Assembly: GCA_037013495.1 (NCBI GenBank)
Contig: CM072806.1
Span: forward strand, 21,279,501-21,343,500
Length of the DNA: 64,000 bases
Direction of reading: 5' to 3'
Source: Hippophae tibetana
Lineage: Eukaryota > Streptophyta > Magnoliopsida > Rosales > Elaeagnaceae
Shown: positions 24,490 through 37,460 of the stretch, one piece after another
Layout: each line of letters begins with the position of its first letter
How positions within the stretch are numbered: position 1 is the stretch's first letter
Translations under genes and position numbers: made by a program
Notes under the pieces: generated by a model
Database searches by the model: none
What the model was told of the DNA's origin: nothing
The model's input: only the letters and a program-made list of their open reading frames with translations

Positions 24490-25776
24490 AGTAGTGTTTG
24501 AATCTTGATCTGACGAGGATGAAACTGATACACTGCCAATAACAGTGCTACCCTGAAGCATATAGAGACCACGCGACAATTGCACTTTAATCACAACGAG
24601 AGCACCCTTACTAACTTTTAAGACTCCACCTTCAGCTACATACTTGTAGCCTTGTGAATCAAGAGTACCCAAAGATATCAAATTCTTTTTCAAATCTAGA
24701 ACATGACGAACATCTTTTAAAGTCCTAACAATATCATCATGCATCTTAATTCGAACAGTACCAATACCAATAACCTTGCAGGACATATTGTTTCCCATCA
24801 AGACAACACCCACATCAATAGATTGATAAGAAGCAAACCAATCTCTACTGGGGCACATATGGTAAGTGCAACCCGAATCAAGAATCCAAACATCTCCAAG
24901 AGAATCAATAGATACTAATAGAACATTTTCACCATCAGAACCAGAACTATCTGCAACACTAGCAACATTATTAGTACCAGAAGACGTTATGGCAGATTTT
25001 CCTTTACCTTTGAGTTTCGGATAATTTACTTTCCAGTGCCCTTCCTGACGACAATAGTTGCATTTATCTTTTCTTTTTCTAGATTTGGATCTAGACTTGC
25101 CTCTATTATTGCTAGTGTCTTTTTCTTGATTTCTACCTTTGACAAATAAACCACTACTATTACCATTGTTGCTAGTAGATATCTTTTTCTTCAACTCTCT
25201 GGAATTCAAAGCTGCTTTGACATCTTCCAAAGAAATAGTGTCTCGCCCATATAGCATGATATCAACAAAATGTTCAAATGAATGAGGTAAAGAACATAAT
25301 AGAACTAAGGTTTGATCCTCATTATCAATCTTAACACCACCATTTTTCAAATCATGAATAATTTTAGTAAATTCATCAAGATGATTGTGCAAATGTGTAC
25401 CTTTTAACATTCTGAATGTATACAAACGTTGCTTCAAATATAACCGACTGGTCAAAGATTTGGTCATTTACAAATTCTCCAATTTAAGCCATAACTTAGC
25501 AGGAGATTCCTCATCACCAACCTCGCGTAATACCTCATCAGACAAAAATAACTGAATTGAACTGAGAGCATTTTCCATTAATGCATCTTTTTCTTCATCA
25601 GTCAATTTTTCTGGCAATTTATCCTTGCTTTCAAGTGTCTTAACGAGCCCTTCTTTAACTAATACAATCCACATCTTTATACGCCATAAACTTAAATCAT
25701 TTCTACCATTAAATTTCTCAATTTCATATTTTAATGCCACGACAGAAAACCCAATATTAAATAAACAGAAGTACAA
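24490..25776 (-). pseudogene. Copia gag and protease
   Basis: Gag runs from about 25740 (KYEIEKFNGRNDLSLW, the usual N-terminal pattern) through one TAA at about 25467 to a knuckle at about 25050 (CNYCRQEGHW), whose last Cys is Tyr. Protease follows with WILDSGCTYHM (about 24870), so its catalytic Asp is intact. The frame then stays open to a TGA or TAA near 24480. These proteins would form the particle and cut the polyprotein. Few lesions make this the best-kept Copia coding region in the window. Confidence 0.88.
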
Positions 25777-25871
25777 CCTAGAAAATATGAAACTAATCAG
25801 ATAACCAGAAGCTTAAAATAATCCAAAAGAGCAAACTTGATTAGTTCCAATAAATAGCAGAATAACCCAAT

Positions 25872-25883
25872 GCTTTGATACCA
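25872..25883 (-). other. Primer binding site (initiator Met tRNA)
   Basis: Minus-strand TGGTATCAAAGC lies three bases inside the 5' LTR. This is the common plant Copia variant of the initiator Met site. Confidence 0.85.
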
Positions 25884-25886
25884 GTT

Positions 25887-26527
25887 TGTTATAAATTAAC
25901 ACTTGCACAAGCGAAAATCGGGTCCAATTTTGGTTGCACAAATTAATAATAATGGGTAACAGCAAAATAATAAGCAGTAAGAAAATAAATGACACAATGA
26001 TTTAAGTGATTCAACTTTTCAATGTGAAAAATCTACTCCACTGACGACGGCACGCTGAGGAAAATCCATTAATAATCAAATGGAGATACAAACACTTTTT
26101 TTCAGAGCTTCACAAATTATAACAAAATACAAAATTAACCCACAAAATATCCCCTCTAATTTAGTGATAATATATATAACAAAATAAATTAACAAACTTG
26201 TTATTAAATCAAAAATATTACTGTACACTAATGATATAAGTCAGCATCTCTATTTCTCAATTTCACGCAGCTTACGCTGCCCAAGCTTGACAAAACAAGT
26301 CAAACGAAGAAGGGTGATTTAGGCTGGGGAAAATAATAATGGCCGGTAAAGAAGAAGAGATGGTGGAAAACAAATATATATATTTCCTCTGCTCTGCTCT
26401 CTGTTTCTCTTTTCCTCCCGTTACGCACACTTCTTGGAGAAACAAAAATATATATATTTATATATAATAAACAAAAGGGCTGAGGGTTTAATATTGGGCT
26501 TTAAAGTTTTGGGCCATATAAATAACA
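25887..26527 (-). repeat. 5' LTR of the catalase-exon Copia
   Basis: On the minus strand it begins TGTTATTTATATGGCCC and ends TTAATTTATAACA. The outer 50-70 bases at each end match the ends of the left LTR at 19982 and 21691. Confidence 0.9.
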
Positions 26528-28919
26528 TCTCTCTCCAGGCTGCTTGAAGTTGTTCTCCTTCTCAATAATGCACTGCACAAAAGGGACCAAAGATTCAGCA
26601 CCTCAGTTTTCATGTATCAGCCAAAAAAAAAATCCATGAAAAGTATCCATTAAACCCACAAAGGAAAAAAACATGGGAAAGATAAACCCAATATTTTCTC
26701 TTCCTTTAAGCTATAATGGTACTGCTGCTTTCTACTACCCATTTGCTAACCACACTACATGTGTAAGACAAAGCCATGCCAATAAGTAAACGTAGACATA
26801 ATGCACGACATGCCTCTTATTATGCTTGCAAGAAAAAAATGAGCCATCTAGTCCATATGTATCCAGAAGGCAAAATGTATTGGGAACTTCATTGGTGGTA
26901 AGAACTCCCAATCCATGTTCCATTTCAATTCAAAAAGTTTGATACATGCACCAATTGAAACTGACCTTTTCACGCTTTCCGGTGCAGATGGCAGGGGGAA
27001 TTGGAAACTGCTCAGCATGACGGACAGGATCATATCTTGAAGGGAAGTAATTGATCTGATCAAAGCATTTTAAAAAAAAATTATCAGTAAACGTCATTGA
27101 GTGTAATTCAACCTTTGAAGTGGTGAAAGAGAATTTTTATACCCATACAACAAGGTCATCTACGAAAATGGTTACCATTAATTTTAACTAAACAAAAAGC
27201 ATATAAGGGGCATTCCCTTAGCATCATAAGTCAATTATGAATATTTGCACCCTTTTCAGCCCAAACTGAAAGGAATAATTGCACTCAGTGAAACCAACCA
27301 AGGATGTAGTGACCAGCTATTTCAACTAGGACAGATAAATAAAAGGTGCCTACCTCCTCATCTCTATGCATGAAATTCATGAAACCCTCATGGTGATTGT
27401 TGTGGTGAGCACATTTAGGAGCATTAACGGGAAGCTGGAGATAGTTTGGTCCAAGACAGTGTCGTTGAGTATCAGCATAGGAGAAGATACGGGTTTGAAG
27501 CAACTTATAATCTGAGTAGTAGACACCAGGGACCACAATGGCAGGGCAGAATGCAAGTTGTTCATTCTCTGCAAAGAAGTTGTCGATGTTTCTATTCAAT
27601 ACCAAACGGCCAACTGGCTAAAGAGGCAAAATATCCTCAGGCCAGGTCTTTGTTACATCAAGGGGATCGAAGTCAAATTTATCCTCATTATCAGGATCAA
27701 TAATCTGGATGAAAAGTTTCCATTCAGGGTAATTGCCAGCAGTAATTGAGTCATACAGATCCTGAGTGGCATGGCTGTGGTTAGACCCACCGACTCTAAT
27801 AGCCGCATCCTCTAACAAGCACTTAACTCCACAGGTGGGTTTCCAGTGAAATTTTACATAGTGTGCCTTCCCAGCCTTATTGATGAGAGCATAGGTGTTA
27901 ATACCATAGCCTTCCATGTGCCTATAATCTTGTGGAATGCCCAAATCATCAAATAGGAAACTGAACATATGCAGGCTCTCTGGATGGTGGGAGAAAAAGT
28001 CAAGGATCCTCCAATTCTCCTGGATGTGAGACTTAGGATTGGGTTTAAGAGCATGAACCGTGTCTGGGAATTTCATGCCATCATGGATGAAAAAGACAGG
28101 GAAATTGTTTCCCACTAGATCAAAATTTCCCTGCAAGTAAAAAAGAAATCTGAGATCATAAATGTGAGACATCATATGAAAGCTACATTCTGGTAACAAC
28201 GATAAATAGAAATATCAATTCAAGCATATGCAGATGAACTTGAAAAGCTGTGTAGCATAATAGCAGCTACCACAGGGAAAAAAAATCCTTATACTATAAT
28301 AGAAAATGCACACGGTTAATGTGCTAGAAGTAAGAAAGAACGTACGTCTATTGACCTAAAAATCATTCCATTGCAGAACAAGATACTGCGACGGATATGC
28401 TACCCACGTACTCTTTTAAAATTAAATAAACATTAATACTCAATTACAGCATTGGACTAATTGCGTAACATGTAAAACTCTTCGTGTATTTGTCAAAAGA
28501 CCCACCTCAAGTTGGAGCTACAAACACTTTCATGAATACTATTTATCTCACCGCTGGAACAGTCATCAACATCGTAGATAATTTCCTAACTTTTTTGATG
28601 TCCAAACTCTCTAAGTAAAATTAAGCTCCTTACCTCTCTGGTGTAGAACTTCACTGCAAAACCTCGAGGATCCCTAAGGGTTTCAAGGCTGCCACGCTCA
28701 TGGATAACAGTGGAGAATCGAACGATGACTGGTGTCTGAACTCCTCGAGCTCGAAGGAAATCAGCACACGTAAGGTGAGAAACATCATGGGTGACCTCAA
28801 AGAATCCTTTTGCACTAGCTCCCCTGGCATGAACAACACGTTCTGGGATCCTCTCTCTATAAAAATTGGCAATTTTCCCAACCAGATGATAATCCTCAAG
28901 GAGAATTGGACCCATGGAA
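26528..28919 (-). pseudogene. Catalase pseudogene, 5' and middle exons
   Basis: Plant catalases break down hydrogen peroxide in peroxisomes as haem tetramers of about 492 residues. Exons here are 28919-28634 ([14 protein letters not shown] with the active-site His), 28130-27354 (NNFPVFF, the long core, and RIFSYADTQ with the haem-ligand Tyr), 27055-26966 ([14 protein letters not shown]) and 26572-26528 (CIIEKENNFKQPGER). All junctions are GT-AG. TAG at 27618-27620 replaces a conserved Gln. VFFIHDG and QRHCLGPN replace conserved Arg residues with His and Cys. The first exon, about 40 residues, is not found upstream. At 26527 a Copia element splits the last of these exons; the gene continues at 19976. 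Confidence 0.93.
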
Positions 28920-28921
28920 CT

Positions 28922-29630
28922 GGACACTATTTGATAAACAACTATTTATCTCCAAATGACTCATACATGATACAATCAATATGAACAGATGATGGGTTTT
29001 GACATCCTTAGAATGAACCAGAAGAGTATTAAATTAAAAGGCACAGCTACGATCAAGACCAAAAGTATGCTATTTAAAAACTTGAAGCTACATCAGATAG
29101 AAAAAATCTCAAAATAAGAAGTCATAAAAATGGTGAAAATATCAAAACATCAAAAAACAAGATAGAACAAGCTCATATGAACTACAAATGTTTGGTCAAG
29201 CTTCAACTAGCTCACAAAAGTTCAATGTCCATCAAATAATAGGTCCTTCCGGACAAAAAGTAAAATAATAAATTGAAGACAGATTTTAATCTTGACAAAG
29301 TCAATAAGGCAGTAAATAAATTAACCATGCTTCATAACTTGAATTATGAACTGTAGAAAGATTGATTTTTGTATTTCTCAGTATATATTTTGTACAGGGA
29401 TTATGGCGTAATTTATAATAGAGAAAAAGGAATAAAAAACAGAAGCCAATTAATTACGTAATATTTCATAATTATTTCCTAATCATATCCTAATTTCCTC
29501 TAACCAGCCCCAATATTTTCTCATCACTATTAGTGCAAGAAATTAAGGATTTCTTTATTAATCAAGGATTTCAACATTTCTATTGAGTTTGATTGGGAAA
29601 CTATATGAATACATCTACTATTTGTTTTTG
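28922..29630. other. Sequence upstream of the catalase pseudogene
   Basis: A+T-rich. The catalase first exon should lie here on the minus strand if the gene were whole, but I find no match to its conserved N-terminal peptides before the old Copia relic begins. Confidence 0.5.
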
Positions 29631-29639
29631 GGTGGAACA

Positions 29640-32000
29640 TAAGTAATGAAGATGATCTTTAATCTTATCTTTCATTAAATATCTATTTACTTGTACATGT
29701 TTGGTTTTATAATCTTGAATTAAATTATAAGAGATATTGATGACAGCTTCATTGTTACAATAAAGTTTAATTTGAGACTTTATTGTAAAATGAAGTTCAT
29801 TTAAGAGTTGTTCTAACTATAAAGCTTCACAAATTTCATGTACAACTATTTTGAACTCTGTTTTAACATTACTTTTGGTCATTTTCATTTTATTTTTAAG
29901 TTACCAGGTTTCTAAAAACAAAGTTACAGTACCTAATAATGGATCTTCTATCTTCAACAGAGCTAGTGTGCATTTGTAAAGACATTTATATCATCATTTT
30001 CATTTTTCTTGAAGTACAATCCTTTACAAGGTAATCTTTTAAAATACTTGAGAATTTTATACACAGTTTCTAAGTAGGCTTTCTTTGGAGAATGCATGTG
30101 TTGGCTTACAACACTAATTGCATATGCAGTATCAAGTTTGGTGTGAGTTAAATAGATAAGTTTTCCTATTAATCTTTAATTTTTGTTTTTGTCTACTAGC
30201 TTTCCCACATCTTCATTCTTCCTTCTAGTCTTTATTGGAGTGTCACTAAGTTTGCATCCAAGCATGTTAGTTTCAATGAAGAGATCAAGTATGTAATTTC
30301 GTTGAGATACACTAGCTCCTTTTTTGACCGTGAAACCTCCATTCCTAAGAAGTACTTTATTTGTTTGAAGTCTTTGACTTCAAATTCTGAGGCCAAGGTT
30401 TTCTTTAACCTTACAATTTCTTCTAGATTGTCCCTACTGGTACCCTTGTTTCCTCATCACCTTTGCAAACTTGTCAAATTAAGATCTAGGTGATTGTTTA
30501 AGACTATAGAGTATTTTTTTTTCAATTTACATACACATGCTTTCCTTTGCCAAACCCTGAAGGCATAGTCATGAAAACTTATTCTATTTCTCTATTTAGG
30601 AATGCATTTTTTATGCCCAGTTGGTGAAGCGATCGATCTGATTTTGTTGCTAGATATAGAAGGACCGAAACTGTATTTAACTTAGCCACAAGTGCAAATG
30701 TTTCAGTTTAATCAATCATGTAGGTTTTGTAAATCATTTTGCAACCAAACGGGCTTTGTACCGTTCTATTATCTCATTAGTCATGTACTTTATTATGAAG
30801 ATCCATTTATAGTCAACTAAAATCTTTCATTTTAGAGCCTCATGTATATTTTTTGGAATTTTTTTTATCAAGATAAAAGGTAAAAACACGAAATCTAGAA
30901 AACAAAGTTTTATACAAGACAACTTTATATATGGGATGAAGAGTACAAGATCATGTTTGTTTTCTAAGAGCAATAGATAACTCGGGAGAATTAGGAGATT
31001 CATAGTTACTTGGATTTAGTGTAGACTCGTAGACATTATATCTATCATTGATTCAGACTCTTTTGATACTTTAAGTATGAAGTTCTCTCTATCTTCAATT
31101 TTGACCTCCTTGAGTAGTAATTGTATATTTGTTATTTTGTTTTTTTGTTGGTGTATTGAGTTTAGACTCTTTGTTTAAGTTAAAGGAGTCACTAATATGA
31201 TCATGGTAATAGTGGTTGAAGTGGATTTGATATGAATGAGATCATAGTTCAAATATTGACCCAAGGTTCTATCCTCTTTTATACCATTCTCCCTCTTAGG
31301 AGAGGGCTTCTAATACTAGGGAATGTTTTTAAAGAATATGACATCAAGACTAACAAATATCATATTTGTAGTGGGATAATAACATTTGTAGCCCTTTTGA
31401 ATAGAAAATATCTTATAAAAACATATTTGATAGCTTTTGGATCAAGTTTGGACTTGATTTTTGAATGGTCCCAAACAAATGCAGAACAATCAAAGACTTT
31501 AAGAAACAAGTTAGACTGGAGATGGGATAAGGGATAAGAGAAAGAAGTCACAATTTTTGGTGTGGAGTTTAAGAAAAAACCCAACTAGGCATACGATTGA
31601 TAAGATATGCAAAAGTTAGAACACCTCCCCATAATTCTTTGGACATGTTCATAGTAACATTAAAGCTTAAGCTACTTCGAGAATATGTCTATTATTTCTT
31701 GTTGTTATCTCATTTTGTTAAGGAGTGTTAACACAATAACTTTGGTATATTATCCTATTATTTTAAAAATAGTCTTGTAAGGTATGGTTGAAATATAATG
31801 TGCTATTATCAATGCGAATGATTTATATTTATGATTGAAATAAAATTTGAATCATTGTGTGAAAACTAGTGTAAACATTTCAAACCTAACTTTTTTTCTT
31901 TTAACAAGTATACTCAATAAATACGAGTATGATCATTATACACATGTCATAACAATAATATTTCAATCCAAGTCAAATGCACTCCAATCAATTATCATCA
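29640..32000 (-). pseudogene. Old Copia relic: integrase, RT, RNase H
   Basis: Minus-strand frames, heavily broken, follow Copia order. Integrase core pieces lie at 31960-31890 (IDD-like, then VYLLKEKK), 31740-31680 (NNRHILEVA), 31620-31560 (WGGVLTFAYLINRMPS) and 31520-31360 (LKVFDCSAF, KLDPKAIKYVFI). RT pieces lie at about 30620-30150 (FLGMEVSRSKKG near 30330). YAISVVSQHMHSPKKAYLE lies near 30100, and an RNase H tail with KTKHVQV near 29690. The density of stops makes this older than the other Copia copies. No LTRs or duplication were found. Confidence 0.8.
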
Positions 32001-32029
32001 ATGGTCCCTCATTTTACATGTAGTAAGAT

Positions 32030-32960
32030 AGCAAGATAGAAAAGCATGTATAACAATTATGGAAGAGAGAGAGAGAGAGTCAATGAAAAATACTAAATAA
32101 GAATGATGATAAGGAAGGTCTTAAAGGAGATTATAGACCAAAAAGAAAAAAATGTGCCTTAAGAGAGATCATCAACACAAACGGTAAAGGGTTGCCTTTA
32201 GAGAGAATAATGGCAACAAACTGTACACAGTTTCCTCAAAAAAGATTATTGACAACACTCATATCATCGTTAGTCAAGAGAAGAAAAGAAACTACCTAAC
32301 TAGTGAGTAACACGAGTAACTCCCCCAAGAGAGAAGAAACAAAAGATGCTACAAAAACATCTAAACTTGTGAAAAAGGCTCACATTCCAACATAGATACA
32401 AAAGACATGCTTAGACAGGGTGCACACCACAAACACCAGGAAATCCAACTAAACACACATGTCTAGTCATAGCAATGCATGTAAGTCAAAATTCCTAAAT
32501 ACATGTAAATAATATTTATGACATACATATACACAATGTAAACCCAAACAAGCACAGTATAGAGATTACTCATGTAAATAGGCTTGTAACAATACCTCAA
32601 TTTTCTCCAAGGATACATCTAAAGTACAAGAGAAGAAAGAGTATACAAAATATGACAAAAACCAATAGGATACCAACAAAGAACCAACACACAACACACT
32701 CGATACAAAATAGAATACCTTACGAAAATAGGTGAGATGCATTCTATATGATATGATATATCAATGATAAGACTACATAAAAAAAATCTAAAACTTTGAT
32801 ACTATATGATGAAAACATGTGATATGATGTTAATACAAATAATTACATAAGAACTAAGCAGTTGCAAAGCAAACACATAAAAAGAACATGTCAAAATAAT
32901 TAGTGGGAAAAAATACTAATAAAGTATCAAATAGTCAAACATAAAAGTAAGAAAATTATC
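32030..32960. repeat. Fragment related to the gag-only element at 46.6-56.2 kb
   Basis: Blocks here match the non-coding interior of that element in the same orientation: 32240-32350 resembles 50130-50240 (shared ACAACACTCA and AACTAGTGA), and 32720-32840 resembles 50480-50600 (shared TGATGAAAA and ATGTGA). Identity is moderate, with many indels. It is a dispersed repeat fragment without coding frames. Confidence 0.55.
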
Positions 32961-32964
32961 ATTT

Positions 32965-34550
32965 CAAGGATAAAATATTATGGTTCATTAGTCAATTATT
33001 AGTATTTTATAACTTGACTCTTGTTTATTTTTTGACTAAATTATTTAAAATTATATTTATTTCTTTGAGTGCCGAGAAAATTAATCAAAATAAATTATGA
33101 TAGTAATGTTTTATGTCATACCAAAAGATTAATTGTATTATACTCAAGTTAATATTTTTTTATAAGCTTGATTTCTATTTTGAGCATGTATATTTTTCGA
33201 TATCGAGATTTTGGTTAAGTATAAACATACATATTTATGAATGCCATGTTTGTGTGGACCTAATTATTCTTGCATTTTTGTGAAGTTCTTTTAAGGTTTT
33301 ATATTAATTATTTTAAGTATTTTTAATTTTCAAAATTAAATAAATGTATGATATTATCTACACATTTTTTTTAAAGTAAAATGGAGGTTATTTCATTTTA
33401 TATTTTCTTTTTTTCTTATTTATAAAATAAGAAATTTGATTTATTTTGAATTTGATTTATTTTCGAAAGTATTGTTAAAGCCCTAATAGAAAAATATATT
33501 TAATAAAATTAGTGTTCAAAGATCACTTCAATTAGCAATTTTGAGATTGGTATTAGAGACATTATGCTTGATCTATTTTGTAAACATCACCAAGTATTGT
33601 GCTATTTATAGAAAATGATAGAAATAGTGGGAATTTTGATATTGGATGATTTTTATTTTGAATTGCAATGATCTCACTAAAAGTTACTCCATTTTTGGTA
33701 TTGAAGTAATCACCATGTATAAAAATCTTTAAATCTTTAATAACTTTAAGAGTTGTAATAAAATCACAAGTATGAATCAATTAAGAATATACTTAAACAT
33801 TGCATTAGGGATATATTATGAGATATTGTACATTATTTGATTTAAATGTCAACTATATCACTTTATTTGTAGAATAAGAGATTTTGATAAATTGTTATCA
33901 AATAATGATGTGTAAGTTAGTTGTTTGATGAAAGTTTATTTTATTTTTAAAACTATGTAAGATATTGTAATGACTATATGAGCTAATTTGATTAATAATT
34001 GCAAGAAATGCAACCAATAAGTTTGTAAGAAGCACATAAAAAAAGCCTTAGCTTTTATTTATTTTTTTAATCTATACCTACATATTAATTAGATTGTATT
34101 TCTCATGGTTTAGAGAATATTAATTTAAGATATATATATATATATATAGATATATATGGAAATTCACATTTATGTATTATGTGAATAATGGTTTCCCCAA
34201 ACTCCATTTGACTAAGACTGCGCAAATATTTAATCTTTTTAATATATTTATTATAATCAACCCATTATATATGTATTAAGGGTTTATGCCATTTTGATAA
34301 ATCTAATATTTAGCATGCATGTGTCTATGAACCTACTTCTATTGAATTAGTGTTTATTTGCAGTTTATTTTTTTTTTTTTATAAAACCATAATTGCTGTT
34401 GAGTGATGATAGTGATTGATAATTTATAAATAGCCTGATATTTTTTTCTCTATTTGATATCTATTGATATTTGATGCATGGGGTTAGGGTCAAGTTAGTC
34501 TTATAATTATAAGTTTAATATAGTTTGATATTGTACTATTGAGGTGATAT
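32965..34550. other. A+T-rich spacer
   Basis: Short random frames only. A broken AT microsatellite lies at about 34131-34157. No gene recognised. Confidence 0.5.
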
Positions 34551-34555
34551 CTATT

Positions 34556-35075
34556 AGTCTTATAATTACACAAATTGGTCCAACAAGTAAAATTTTAAAC
34601 TAGCAAAAAAAAAAAAAAAACTAAAACGGAGAATGTACGTGTTTAAAGCTTTTTTCCATTCCCATTTGTAAAACAGAGACAGAAACCATAACCGTTAAAG
34701 CTAAAGTCTAGGGGAATAGCTGGGAATAGTTTTATTGACTCTTTATGTATTTATATGTTTTCATAAATGCTGTGCCACGCACAGTGGTCCTTTCATTTTT
34801 ATAATAATTTTGGTGCTCAATTTCTATTTCAAACAAAAAATAAATTCAGAACATTGAACCACCTACAAAAGTAGATGAACACGTATCTATCTCAGCCATG
34901 GGAATGGGAAAAAGCTTTAAAACCATTCTCTATTTTACCTAGTTTTTTTTCCTTCAAATAGTGTAAACCTGAAAAATGCCCCCTAAAAAAATCCCTATAA
35001 GCGCAGCACCTGATCATTTTTAAAATCTGGTGTAAGATTTTACTTGTTGAACCAATTTTTTTTAATTATAAGATT
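34556..35075. mobile_element. MITE with long terminal inverted repeats
   Basis: The left arm (34556-34597, AGTCTTATAATTACACAAAT and on) is the reverse complement of the right arm (about 35033-35075) over some 42 bp with few mismatches. A second inverted pair further in (GCTTTTTTCCATTCCCATTT near 34650, and its complement near 34905) extends the foldback. There is no coding frame. This is a small non-autonomous DNA transposon of about 520 bp. The exact ends and target duplication could not be fixed because the flanks are A+T-rich, so the superfamily is open. Confidence 0.7.
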
Positions 35076-36149
35076 AATAAAGCTTACTTCAATTAATACA
35101 ATACCAAAATGTATCAAACCCTTTGGTGAACCACACCTTCAATACTTGAATTCTGGACTGAATATATGAAGCACTTTGATTATGTGTTTTAATATATGGA
35201 ACGAATCTCATTGCGATATGAGTTATAATTTAATACCAATTGTAATAGTAATCCATTTATCCAAATATATTTTATTTTGAATTTCTATTATTTTGATGGC
35301 AATAAGGATTAAGAACTATTTTGTGATAAATGTCAATTAGACTTATAGATTCTTACTTGATTACTTGATGATGTTTATTGATATTGGTTAAGATATTTGA
35401 CATGATATTTTAGTATAAATATTGTATTTTAAAGACTAGAGTATTGTTATTCTCGAAATCATTGACAATTTAGTAATTTTGCAATTGAAGGCTTATATTA
35501 TGTCATTAGTAGCATTTTATGCTCAATATTATTTATGACATCACTACTACAAAAACATATATATAATCTCAAAAATTTAGCCTCCATTTTTTTAAAAACC
35601 GAGACTAAAACCTTATTGTCTAAATTTTTAAATAACCGAGGTTATAGACATATCCAATCAATTTTCTCTCTTTTACACTAAAAATTAAAAAAAATTATCA
35701 ATTTTTTTCCTTTTTCCCTCTATCTTTTTTTCCTTCCCTTAAACTACAAAAAATATTTAAATATAAAGAAACTTATATAGCCACGATTATTAAATTACCA
35801 TGATAATAATTAAAATAATAGAGTTAATTTTCTATATTTTAAAATCGAAATCAAATAATATATTGTGTGTGTCATTTATTTTAAAAAATATTTTACAATT
35901 TTTTTTATTTCTCTATTAATTTAATTTAATGTATTTTATCTTTTTTACACCATGCACACACCAAACTTTTATATCAATTTTTTTATCCCTAATTTTGTAC
36001 CCTTTTTTTTCTCATTTTCAATTTTCCCCTTTTAATTTTACCCATGCATAGGTATCTCTTTTACACCCCCCCTTTTAATTTTTTCCCTCATGCCCTCGTT
36101 ACGCACACATTTTTCTTTTTTCCTTTTAATTTCCTAGGTATCTAGAATT

Positions 36150-36345
36150 TTTCTCTCGTGCATGTATTCCTCTTCTCATCGGGCGATATCAAACCCTAGC
36201 TTGTCCTCACCACCTTCATCCTTGCTCATGATGCCGCCATTAAGGTCGTGGAGTGCTACACCAATAATCTTCTGTCTATCGGAGAATCTAAGGAAGTTGT
36301 GTTGTAGGATCTATCTTGGCTTGCTCTTGATTGGGATAAAGGTAT
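36150..36345 (+). other. Exon-like segment in CACTA element, unidentified
   Basis: In one plus-strand frame (about 36200-36340) the translation contains HDAAIKVVECYTNNLLSIGE and continues with LSWLALDWDKG after a TAG, followed by a possible GT donor at about 36340. The base composition and residue use look more gene-like than the surroundings. I do not recognise the protein. It may be a second captured host fragment. Confidence 0.25.
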
Positions 36346-37460
36346 TTCTTGTGTCAATTTGATTTTAATTTTTCCTTTATAAATCAATATACAAGTAAGA
36401 TTGAGACTAAGAGGTGAAGTTGGTAGTTGACGGCAACCAAAAATTGTAATTAGACATCATCGTTTTCCACCTGAACGACATTCACCTTCTATATTTGTTA
36501 GGTTCTCTCAAGATTCAAAGTTAATCACCACACTCACATTTTCTCATCCTCTCGTCTCCAAGGTACGTTCTTTGTGGATTTTGTGTCCAAATTCTATTTC
36601 TTATGCAATTAGAACCTTTTTCTTTGAGTTGTAAAATTTGGGTTTTCTCTTATTGTAATTAAAGAGGCCTATCTTCAATTAAGATGAAAATTTATGCTCC
36701 ATACTTCTGGGTATTCTTCTTGTATTTGTTCCTTCTACTTCATAGGCTCAATTATGTTTAATTTTATTATTACAATAAGATGTGTTCTACTGGAGATTCT
36801 GTCGTGTTCTACAATAAGATGTGAGAACTTATTTCTTTTTGTTCTACCTTGTGATGGTTTAATAATTTTGAGTTATATTTTTTCATTATGTCTAGAATTT
36901 TTCCCTCAAATATTTATAATATGATTTGTAAAGACTCTACTGATCAATCACTAAAAACCTATGAGGTAAACCATATTCAACCTGTAAGTTCCTTTTGCGC
37001 TTTATTTTTGTTACTTTCCTATCTACTTGTTCACAATATATGATACTATGTCCTATTTGGCTCAGTTTGTAGATACAAGTGTGTTGTCACATTTTGCCTC
37101 CTTTTATTGCTTATAAGTGTTGAGACAATCTTTCTAGCTTATATCACCATCTTGGCACTGATCTATACAGGTATGAAAAGGTTAGTCCCCATTTTCCATA
37201 TTTATTTCATCTTGGAATTCAGGTATTAAATTTACATTTTAGTTATATCAGTGCTAACTAAGTTTCTAGTGATACATTGATACATTGATATATCAGTCCT
37301 CAGTGTGATAGGCTTCAAAATATATTTTCATCTGCATTTAGTCTTTGGCTCATCTATGTATATGATCAATCAATCTTCAAATTGCTAATCTTTTATCATT
37401 TGTCTATCAAACCCAAGCTTATGCTAATTTGTTACTTACTCTTTGGTTCCTATCCTGCAG

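Larger units (their letters stand above)
19982..26527 (-). mobile_element. Copia LTR retrotransposon inserted in catalase exon
   Basis: The element reads on the minus strand. Its 5' LTR is 25887-26527 and its 3' LTR lies at 19982-21691, though most of that is replaced by other sequence. The target duplication is TCTCT (19977-19981 and 26528-26532). The primer site is at 25872-25883, and a purine tract (GCCAAGGTGAAGAT on the minus strand) precedes the 3' LTR. Gag and pol lie at 21785-25776. The catalase reading frame GGA-GAG-AGA then TAC-CGC-TCT is rejoined exactly when the element and one duplication are removed, proving the insertion point. Pol is close to full length with only a few stops. 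Confidence 0.93.

Noticed and set aside
32065..32080. GA-rich run as a regulatory site
   Set aside because: Only a short microsatellite (about seven units) in repeat debris, with no gene nearby.
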